DNA from: an uncultured Saprospiraceae bacterium
Lineage (GTDB): Bacteria; Bacteroidota; Bacteroidia; Chitinophagales; Saprospiraceae
DNA: 34,399 nucleotides
Direction: 5' to 3'
Assembly (NCBI GenBank): GCA_937951685.1
Contig: CALFBG010000292.1
Location: forward strand, 1 to 34,399
How positions within the stretch are numbered: position 1 is the stretch's first letter; every line of letters starts with the position of its first letter. The notes below the pieces were generated by a model. The model did not search any database and was not told the origin of the DNA. It saw only the letters and a list, made by a program, of their open reading frames with translations. The translations under genes were made by a program, and so were the position numbers. This document shows positions 24,370 through 31,501 of the stretch, in pieces.

Positions 24370-24609
24370 ATGGGAGATCAAACAAATTATCAAGCGCTCG
24401 TTAGCAAAGTCAACATGTACTTAGACAACGAACTCAACAAAGAGGCAGAAAGAGAATTGCTTCGAGAAATTAAACTGAACCCTTCCTATTTGGAAGTTCT
24501 AGGAAGAGAAAAAAACTTCAGAGAATTTATTAAAAGTCGTGTCCATCGCCGCAAAGTATCACCCGCCCTCATCCAATCGATAAAAGATAAAATCCGTATC
24601 ACTTCGTAA
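24370..24609 (+). CDS. small anti-sigma-factor-like protein without zinc cysteines (79 aa)
   Basis: The protein reads NYQALVSKVNMYLDNELNKE near the start, then a helical AERELLREIK, NPSYLEVLGREKNFREFIKS and a C-terminal VSPALIQSIKDKIR. This matches the shape of small anti-sigma factors that follow ECF sigma genes in Bacteroidota: a YLDNEL-type first helix, a short helix, then the KxFREFIKxxV and SPxLIxxIKxKIR segments. Relatives often hold a His/Cys zinc site around the NPSYLEV position; here no cysteine exists in the whole protein. There is no membrane segment, so it is cytoplasmic. Its presumed target is the sigma factor encoded just upstream, which carries the nonsense codon. Function is inferred from context and length. 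Confidence 0.7.
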   Translation: MGDQTNYQALVSKVNMYLDNELNKEAERELLREIKLNPSYLEVLGREKNFREFIKSRVHRRKVSPALIQSIKDKIRITS

Positions 24610-24831
24610 GTCCGTTATCATCGCTCACCCAAGGTTTAGTTGCATCTAAGGTCGCTCATTCAAAGTAAGCGTTCCAAGCCCTGCATAAGTTATCTAAAAA
24701 GCTATTGAAAATAAAACGAATTGTTAAGTTTGTAAACTAGCAATTGAGTAAGCCTGCAACATAGTTACTCGAGGAGCGAATGGGAGATAATAATGTAATA
24801 GATTGTACGTAAATCTGAAGTAGTCGTCAAA

Positions 24832-25977
24832 CTAATACACTTTTCCCCTTGCATCCACCAATAATGGATTAAGTACTTGATCGCCTTCTGCCCAAAAAAG
24901 CATATTGGCTAAGTTGACAACGGCGCAAGCGTGGTTGGGGATGATGCGTAATTTATCACCTACTTTTAAGACTATATCCGTCGTTCTAGCTACGAAACCA
25001 TGTTCTTCGGATAATTTTTCGATGATCAAGGCTTGCTTCTTTTGACCAAATTTATCGAGTGGATAAGCAACACCAAATCCTTGGATTTTTGTACTACCAT
25101 GGCCACCTGTATCAGAACTTAATACTTTTGAGCCGGCATCAATGATGTAGTATTTTGCGTTGACACTCACGATGGTAGCAAGTATCGTCAACGCAATATT
25201 TTTGCGTTTGATTAATTTTAAACGAAGTGGCGTACGATCCATGAAAACGTAATTGCCAGGTCGAATTTCGGTAATTCCCGCGTAGGATTTGGCCGCGAGC
25301 ACCGTCGGAGTAGCCCCTACAGAAATTTCCTTTACCTTTATTTTTTGTGCGCGTAGTTTTTGCTTTAAAAAGCGAAGGATATCCAACTCTCTCTGAGCGA
25401 TTTGAGCAACTGCTTTTTTGTCGGATGCCATATAAGCATGTCCCGCGTGTGATAACAAACCGATGAAACGAAGAAAAGGATGAGCTTTACTTTCAATTTG
25501 GGCAGCTAATGCTAAAATCAAAGGATCATCTACATCTAATCCACAACGATGTAAACCAACATCAATTTTAAGATAAACAGGAATTTTATACTGATGCTTC
25601 AAACTAGCCACGTGGAGTGTATTTAAAACAGCGAGACTATCTACGATTAAGCGGAGCTTGGCTTTGTATTCTTTAGCAACAAGGAGCAGGCGGTCTATTT
25701 TTTCTGGTGCAACAATCGGATAAGCAATGGTAATGGAGCGGATGCCGTTACGAATAAAAGGGATTGCTTCATCTACTTTGGCAGCGGTAATTCCTACGGC
25801 ACCTGCTGCGAGTTGTAGTTTAGCAATGGCTATACTTTTATGGGTTTTAACGTGTGGTCTTAGCTTGAGTTGGTGTTGATGCGCAATTTGTTGAACGGTT
25901 TCAATATTTTCAAGTAGTATTTTACGATCCACTAAGACGGTTGGGGTTTCCATTTCGATCATCGGAAATACAATCAT
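24832..25977 (-). CDS. PLP-dependent D-threonine aldolase / D-serine dehydratase family enzyme
   Basis: The 381-residue protein has the fold-type III (alanine-racemase-like) barrel with the PLP lysine at Lys44 in LRPHVKTHKS. VYLKIDVGLHRCG and SVGATPTVLAA are family positions along the barrel, and GITEIRPGNYVFMD leads into the C-terminal beta domain. The zinc-binding His349 and Cys351 of the eukaryotic-type D-serine dehydratase subfamily are kept in PNHACAVVN, as is the EEHGFVA segment. Members cleave D-threonine or dehydrate D-serine; sequence alone does not separate the two here. The start at ATG 25977 is followed by another ATG at residue 6, either of which is possible. It lies alone, divergent from prfA. 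Confidence 0.87.
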   Translation of the reverse strand: MIVFPMIEMETPTVLVDRKILLENIETVQQIAHQHQLKLRPHVKTHKSIAIAKLQLAAGAVGITAAKVDEAIPFIRNGIRSITIAYPIVAPEKIDRLLLVAKEYKAKLRLIVDSLAVLNTLHVASLKHQYKIPVYLKIDVGLHRCGLDVDDPLILALAAQIESKAHPFLRFIGLLSHAGHAYMASDKKAVAQIAQRELDILRFLKQKLRAQKIKVKEISVGATPTVLAAKSYAGITEIRPGNYVFMDRTPLRLKLIKRKNIALTILATIVSVNAKYYIIDAGSKVLSSDTGGHGSTKIQGFGVAYPLDKFGQKKQALIIEKLSEEHGFVARTTDIVLKVGDKLRIIPNHACAVVNLANMLFWAEGDQVLNPLLVDARGKVY

Positions 25978-26445
25978 AATCAGTTATTTAGCGAGGCGAT
26001 TTTTTAGCGCAGCAGTTGTTTTAACGTCCTTTAAAAGCAAATTTAAGATAAAAAAGAAAGTTGCTGAGGGATACTGCAAAGTTGTAGAAAGCGCAGTTGC
26101 ACCTTCTTAATGCTGAATTTAATAAAAATAAGACGGAACTATTCATTCTAAATCGAAGTTATTTCCATGCATTACTCAAAGAAAATATTATTTTTGCACC
26201 CAATATAGACAGTGTACTTTACGCAAGGCTTTATTGGGTGTATAAAAATGAAATCCAAATGGAATGATTTAACTGCCCCCATTACTTTAAATACGAATTA
26301 ACAAATGTACTTCATCAGCTCACATTTATTTTTGTAGCTACTCTATCCTTCCCTTTTTATAGCGTTAAGCGCTATGACAAATTTTCAATTTTAATAAAAA
26401 AACTTTGCGATTGATCCAAATCGGAAGTTCTTAAACATAAGAAAG
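25978..26445. other. 468-base divergent gap before prfA
   Basis: No ORF was seen. Two exact TAnnTTTG boxes occur on the plus strand, TATTTTTG at 26189-26196 and at 26327-26334; the second fits a prfA promoter with a leader of about 100 bases, though neither has a good -33 element. CACCCAATA (26197-26205) and TATTGGGTG (26232-26240) form a 9-bp inverted repeat directly after the first box. Confidence 0.45.
26327..26334 (+). promoter_or_regulatory. candidate -7 box for prfA
   Basis: TATTTTTG matches TAnnTTTG exactly and lies 112 bases before the prfA ATG. The -33 region lacks a TTTG, so support is partial. Confidence 0.4.
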
Positions 26446-27510
26446 ATGTTAGACAAACTAGAAGCTATTCACGAACGATATATCCTATTGGAAGAACAAC
26501 TCTCTAATCCAGAGTTGATGGGAGATATGGATAAATTTACAAAAATTAGCAAAGAGTATAAGGAGTTAGAGACGTTTGTGAAAGTATATTTTGTATATAA
26601 GCAAGTGCTGGGGAATATTGCTACCGCGAAAGAAATGCTGGCAGAGAATGATCCAGATATGAAAGAAATGGCGAAGATGGAATTGGACGAATTGGAGCCA
26701 CGTAAGCGGGAGATGGAAGAGGAAATTAGAATACTTTTGATTCCTAAAGATCCAGAAGATTCAAAAGATGTAATTTTTGAAATTAGATCTGGTACGGGAG
26801 GAGACGAAGCGAGTATCTTTGCGGGAGATTTGTACAAAATGTATTCTCGTTATTTTGAAGAGCAAAAATGGAACGTGGAGACGATTTACATCAACGAAGG
26901 CTCTTCGGGAGGATATAGTAAACTGATTTTAGAGGTAAAAGGCGAAAATGTTTATGGTAAGTTGAAGTTCGAATCGGGCGCACATCGTGTACAGCGCGTT
27001 CCAAAAACAGAATCTCAAGGAAGAGTACATACTTCGGCGGCGACCGTCGTCGTGATGCCTAAGTTTGAGCAAGAAGATGTAGATATCAATAAAGCAGATT
27101 TAAAAGTAGATACTTATCGTGCTAGTGGTGCGGGGGGACAACACGTTAACAAAACAGAATCGGCAGTACGAATCACCCACATTCCTTCGGGAATCGTAGC
27201 GGAGAGTCAGGAAAGTAGAAATCAACTGCGAAATAGAGAAATTGCTTTTGAGCGGCTTTATGCAAAGATGTACGCAATCGAGAAAGAGCAACACAACTCA
27301 GAAGTAGCAGCACATCGAAGATCTTTGGTAGGATCTGGAGACCGTTCTGGGAAAATTAGAACTTATAATTATCCTCAAAATAGAGTCACGGATCACCGCA
27401 TTAATCTAACGTTATATAGTTTGGATAAAATTATTGCAGGGGATATTTCTGGGATAATCGAAGCCTTGCAAGTAGCAGAAAATGCCGAAAAGCTAAAAGA
27501 CGGAGAATAA
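26446..27510 (+). CDS. prfA: peptide chain release factor 1
   Basis: This 354-residue class I release factor reads UAA and UAG. The catalytic GGQ is at 230-232 (ASGAGGQHVNKTESAVRITH). The codon-recognition loop region reads RVPKTESQGRVHTSAATVVVMP, where E. coli RF1 has PAT and this protein has PKT, a normal PxT form that marks RF1 rather than RF2. No programmed frameshift is present, as expected for RF1. The middle segment IFEIRSGTGGDEASIFAGDLYKMY is well conserved. Neighbours are unrelated, and it is probably a single-gene transcript. RF1 would act at the TAA inside the nearby sigma gene as well as at all normal TAA/TAG stops. Confidence 0.97.
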   Translation: MLDKLEAIHERYILLEEQLSNPELMGDMDKFTKISKEYKELETFVKVYFVYKQVLGNIATAKEMLAENDPDMKEMAKMELDELEPRKREMEEEIRILLIPKDPEDSKDVIFEIRSGTGGDEASIFAGDLYKMYSRYFEEQKWNVETIYINEGSSGGYSKLILEVKGENVYGKLKFESGAHRVQRVPKTESQGRVHTSAATVVVMPKFEQEDVDINKADLKVDTYRASGAGGQHVNKTESAVRITHIPSGIVAESQESRNQLRNREIAFERLYAKMYAIEKEQHNSEVAAHRRSLVGSGDRSGKIRTYNYPQNRVTDHRINLTLYSLDKIIAGDISGIIEALQVAENAEKLKDGE

Positions 27511-27969
27511 GTACTCCCTTTTAAACAACTTCAAAAAGAACTTCCTAATATTTAAGAAAGCGTTCGCGTAAATTAACTAGTAATGGTCACTCGGCTGCTT
27601 AGTTGAATAAGTCTACGAAAAGTCGTATTTTAGACGACGAGGTTATTTTGTGTCAAATTTCAAAAAACAACTTCTAAAGAAATCGCCATAAGCGCTTACT
27701 GGCAGTAGTGCTCAGTCATTTTTCAAATCAGGTTTCTTTCAATTTTCAACCAATTTTAAATCCTTATCTAACTCATCGCCTGTTTGATGATCTTAGCACA
27801 CAATAGCTGTGAGTAGCCCTCGCAATCATGGATTTGTATTGTGATACAGGAATTATCAACGATATTTTGATCAAGGGTTAAACCTTTCTTTGAATTTTAC
27901 GTCTAATGCAAGGTAGTAAGAAGCATAAGTAGCAATGCCAATTAAATCACTTATTAAATTGCCATTAAA
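27511..27969. other. 459-base gap between prfA and the DUF1800 gene
   Basis: The gap is AT-rich with many in-frame stops on both strands. I see no gene, no clear terminator after prfA and no strong promoter match. Loose TTTG strings occur near 27890-27895, where a promoter for the DUF1800 gene could lie. Confidence 0.45.
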
Positions 27970-28002
27970 TTGTGCCAAGCTACTTACCAAAAAATAAAAC
28001 CT

Positions 28003-29661
28003 ATGGATAGAAGAGCGACGCTAGCAAAGCTTTTTGGAAAAAAGGAAAAAGGAAACGAGGTTCAAGTAAGGTCAACTGTTGTCAGTGGATTGACGCCTTA
28101 TGTAGGCGTTTGGGACTTTGAGAAAGCGGCACATTTACTTCGTCGTACGACCTACGGACCAACTTACGCCAAGATCAAAGCCGTTTTAACAGCAGGCGTA
28201 GAGAGCACAGTTGATCAACTTTTAGCGCCAGAACCCTTACCCGATCCACCTTTAAATTTCAATTATACCAATGACCCTAATGTCCCCATTGGCGCGACGT
28301 GGATTAACGCCCCTTTTTCGGCGACGGACAACTTTATTGGTTACCGTGGAGAATCTTTGGCAGCTTGGACACTAGAACTAATGGCGAATCAGGGCATTTC
28401 GATTAGAGAAAAAATGGTACTTTTTTGGCATAATCATTTTGTTACGGCTAATAATGAAGATACCCGTTATATTTATCGTTACAGTAATCTATTGAGAACC
28501 TACGCAACGGGAAATTTTAAAACCTTAACGAAGGAAATTACGATTGATCCTGCCATGCTACGCTATTTGAATGGCAACCAAAATATCAAGGCAGCGCCTA
28601 ACGAAAATTATGCGCGGGAACTATTAGAGTTATTTACGGTGGGAAAAGGACCGGTGGCAGGACCGGGAGATTATACGACTTTTACAGAGCAAGATGTTAT
28701 TGCAATGGCTAAAGTTTTGACGGGCTGGCGAGACATTGGCTATTTGGATAACACAGGAAATGTGCCCGTCCAATCTATCTTTATTGCGCCACAACATGAT
28801 ACCAGTGATAAACAATTATCTGCTCGATTTAATAATGCAATTATTAGTAATAATGGTGCGGAGGAATACCAAGATCTGATTGATGTTATTTTTGAAAATG
28901 AAGCCGCTGCGAAACACATCTGTCGCAAACTTTATCGCTGGTTTGTCTTTTACGAAATTTCGGCAGAAATAGAACAAACGATTATCAATCCGATGGCTGC
29001 CTGCTTGTTGGAGAATGACTTTGAGATCAAACCGGTATTATCGTTATTGTTAAAAAGTGCTCATTTTTACGATGTGCTTAATATTGGGTGCATGATCAAA
29101 AATCCAATTGATTTCACCTTATCTGCTTTCAAACAATTTGAGATTGCGCAACCGACGGATTTGGAAGAACGGTATACACTGTGGGTGCAAATCTTTGGGG
29201 TAACCAATCTTCAACAAATGCAATATTATACGCCACCGAGTGTGGCGGGATGGAAGGCTTATTACCAAGAACCAGGTTACGCGCATATTTGGATTAATTC
29301 GGTAACACTACCGTACCGATTACTCGTGACGAATGTCTTGTCCTTTATCGGTTTTGAGGTCGGCAATACGCGAATTATTATTGACGTTTTTGACTTTGTG
29401 TCTAAGATTGATGATCCTACTAATCCTAATGCGGTTGTGATTGAGTTTGCAAAGATCCTCTTTCCTCAAGCCTTAGCGATTAATCAAATTGTCTTTTTGA
29501 AAAACATTCTAATTCCAGGATTACCAGATTTTGAATGGACGGTAGAATACGGTGCGTATCTAGCGGATCCCGATAATGAAATGTTGGCCAATCCAGTGAG
29601 AATTAAATTGCAAGCCTTAGTTCGGACGATGTTGAGTATGCCTGAATTCCACTTAAGCTAA
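28003..29661 (+). CDS. DUF1800 family protein (552 aa)
   Basis: ATG 28003 (MDRRATLAKLFGKKEKG) is preferred to an upstream in-frame TTG. The protein follows the DUF1800 pattern: AAHLLRRTTYGPTYAKIKAV at the start of the domain, SIREKMVLFWHNHFVT, YRYSNLLRTYATGNFKTLTK, PNENYARELLELFTVGKGPV, VLTGWRDIGY, HICRKLYRWFVFYEIS and the late PPSVAGWKAYYQEPG. The biochemical role is unknown. Genes of this family sit almost always beside DUF1501 genes, as here, with the partner 19 bases downstream. Only a basic N-terminus and no clear signal peptide is visible; planctomycete and Bacteroidota members are thought to act in the envelope. Regulation is not visible. Confidence 0.9.
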   Translation: MDRRATLAKLFGKKEKGNEVQVRSTVVSGLTPYVGVWDFEKAAHLLRRTTYGPTYAKIKAVLTAGVESTVDQLLAPEPLPDPPLNFNYTNDPNVPIGATWINAPFSATDNFIGYRGESLAAWTLELMANQGISIREKMVLFWHNHFVTANNEDTRYIYRYSNLLRTYATGNFKTLTKEITIDPAMLRYLNGNQNIKAAPNENYARELLELFTVGKGPVAGPGDYTTFTEQDVIAMAKVLTGWRDIGYLDNTGNVPVQSIFIAPQHDTSDKQLSARFNNAIISNNGAEEYQDLIDVIFENEAAAKHICRKLYRWFVFYEISAEIEQTIINPMAACLLENDFEIKPVLSLLLKSAHFYDVLNIGCMIKNPIDFTLSAFKQFEIAQPTDLEERYTLWVQIFGVTNLQQMQYYTPPSVAGWKAYYQEPGYAHIWINSVTLPYRLLVTNVLSFIGFEVGNTRIIIDVFDFVSKIDDPTNPNAVVIEFAKILFPQALAINQIVFLKNILIPGLPDFEWTVEYGAYLADPDNEMLANPVRIKLQALVRTMLSMPEFHLS

Positions 29662-29680
29662 CGTTCCTAAATTTTATCAA

Positions 29681-31237
29681 ATGAAAAGGAGAAATTTTTT
29701 ACAAAAAAGTACCGCACTTTCCCTACCTCTAATGTTGAGTGGATTCAAGTTAGGCGCAATTTCTAAATCATCCTTGCTAAGCAACTTGAACAATGGATCA
29801 GATAAAGTTTTGGTCATCATTCAACTGGGCGGTGGCAATGATGGTTTGAATACGGTACTTCCTTTAGATCAATATAGCAATCTGGCGAGTGTTCGTTCGA
29901 ATATTCTTATTCCTGAAGCTCAGGCAATTCCATTAACCGATACGGCGGCTTTGCACCCAGCGATGACAGGCTTTAAAAATTTGTATGAAAATGCTCAATT
30001 GAGTATCATTCAAAGTGTTGGTTATCCCAATCAGAATCGCTCTCATTTTCGCTCTACGGATATTTGGACTTCAGGTTCGGCGGCAGATGTTAATGAAACG
30101 AGTGGATGGATTGGACGGTATTTTGACTTAGAACATCCTGAATATCCAGAAGGATTTCCAAACGAAACTTGTCCTGATCCGATTGCACTGACGATTGGCA
30201 GCATCGTTTCAGAAACTTGCCAAGGGAATGCAGGAAACTTTAGTTTAGCGATTACGAATCCCGATTCGGTGGGGGCTTTGGTGGTGAGTGAAGAAGGCGA
30301 CGTACCCAATACACCTTACGGGAGAGAGTTGACTTTTATTCGGGATGCGGTGGTGCAAACGAATGCTTACGCAAGTACGATCATGGAGGCTTCGGATGGA
30401 GCCAATAATTTATCAACACTTTATCCGGAAGATAATCCTTTAGCGGAGCAGCTAAAGATTGTTGCGCGTTTAATTGCGGGCGGTTTACAAACCAAGGTTT
30501 ACGTCGTTAATTTAGGTGGTTTTGATACCCACGCGGGGCAAGTTCAGGAAGGTGCACCGACTACCGGAATGCACGCACGATTATTAGAAACTTTATCGGG
30601 AGCAGTAGAAGCATTTCAAAATGATTTGCAACTCCTCAATATTGCAGAACGAGTGGTTGGAATGACTTTTTCTGAATTTGGTCGTCGCATTCGCTCTAAT
30701 TTTAGTTTGGGGACAGACCATGGTACCGCTGCGCCAATGTTTGTTTTCGGAGCTTGTGTAAATTCTAAAATTATTGGAGATAATCCAGAGATTTCCATTA
30801 ATGTAGATGTACAAGATGGCGTGCCGATGCAGTATGATTTTCGTTCGGTATACGGTTCTATTTTAATGGACTGGTTTGAAGTTTCGGAAGGAACAGTCAA
30901 AAGTTTATTGGATGAGAACTTTCAGTATATTCCAATTATTGAAGGTTGTTCGACATCTACAAAGGATCTTAGGGAAGGACAGGATATTGATATTTATAAT
31001 TTTCCAAATCCATTTCAACGTACGACAACAATTCGTTTTACGTGCCGTGCGGAATGGTTACGAGTGAGCATTTTTGATATGTTTGGGAATGAAATTAAAG
31101 TATTAGCCAACGGAAAGTTTCAGGCGGGAACTCACCAACTTAATTTTGATGCAAGTGGCCTTTCCAAAGGCAATTATGCTTATCGAATCCAATTCAAAGA
31201 TCGACAAAAGACTAAATTAATGTTGTACGGTGGATGA
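29681..31237 (+). CDS. DUF1501 family protein with twin-arginine-like signal and type IX sorting domain
   Basis: The N-terminus MKRRNFLQKSTALSLPLMLS carries RRNFL, a twin-arginine-like motif, followed by a mild hydrophobic stretch. The DUF1501 domain (sulfatase/alkaline-phosphatase-like fold) covers about 40-425, with VIIQLGGGNDGLNTVLP, FRSTDIWTSGS, NLGGFDTHAGQ and MTFSEFGRRIRSN then DHGTAAPMFVFG, the positions where such folds bind metal. Residues about 440-518 form a type IX C-terminal sorting domain: NFPNPFQRTTTIRF, VSIFDMFGNEI, LSKGNYAYRI. So the product is exported and placed on or beyond the outer membrane. It follows the DUF1800 gene by 19 bases. Whether DUF1501 acts as a hydrolase is not established. 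Confidence 0.9.
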   Translation: MKRRNFLQKSTALSLPLMLSGFKLGAISKSSLLSNLNNGSDKVLVIIQLGGGNDGLNTVLPLDQYSNLASVRSNILIPEAQAIPLTDTAALHPAMTGFKNLYENAQLSIIQSVGYPNQNRSHFRSTDIWTSGSAADVNETSGWIGRYFDLEHPEYPEGFPNETCPDPIALTIGSIVSETCQGNAGNFSLAITNPDSVGALVVSEEGDVPNTPYGRELTFIRDAVVQTNAYASTIMEASDGANNLSTLYPEDNPLAEQLKIVARLIAGGLQTKVYVVNLGGFDTHAGQVQEGAPTTGMHARLLETLSGAVEAFQNDLQLLNIAERVVGMTFSEFGRRIRSNFSLGTDHGTAAPMFVFGACVNSKIIGDNPEISINVDVQDGVPMQYDFRSVYGSILMDWFEVSEGTVKSLLDENFQYIPIIEGCSTSTKDLREGQDIDIYNFPNPFQRTTTIRFTCRAEWLRVSIFDMFGNEIKVLANGKFQAGTHQLNFDASGLSKGNYAYRIQFKDRQKTKLMLYGG

Positions 31238-31501
31238 TTCAGGATTTCAGTTTGTGTTTTCTTTCCAAAACCAAGTTAAAGTTTGTATTTTACAGTAGAA
31301 GTCATTTTAAAATGGCTTTACAAACAGGAATCACAGAATTAATCCCCTTTTATTGAATAGTGGTTTGCATGAGCTTACCAATTTGAATATTTATCATTCA
31401 AACGAATCAGCAATGGCTTGACACCAACAAGTTTTCAACAAATTCATTAAATAAAGACTGTTACCAATTCACGATTCCTAAGTAACCTAAACTTACGAAC
31501 C

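Noticed and set aside
24832-25977. Alanine racemase
   Set aside because: The fold is shared, but the HxC zinc pair near the C-terminus and the overall length point to the D-threonine aldolase/D-serine dehydratase family.
26446-27510. Release factor 2 instead of 1
   Set aside because: There is no internal frameshift site, and the recognition segment has PxT (PKT) rather than the SPF of RF2.
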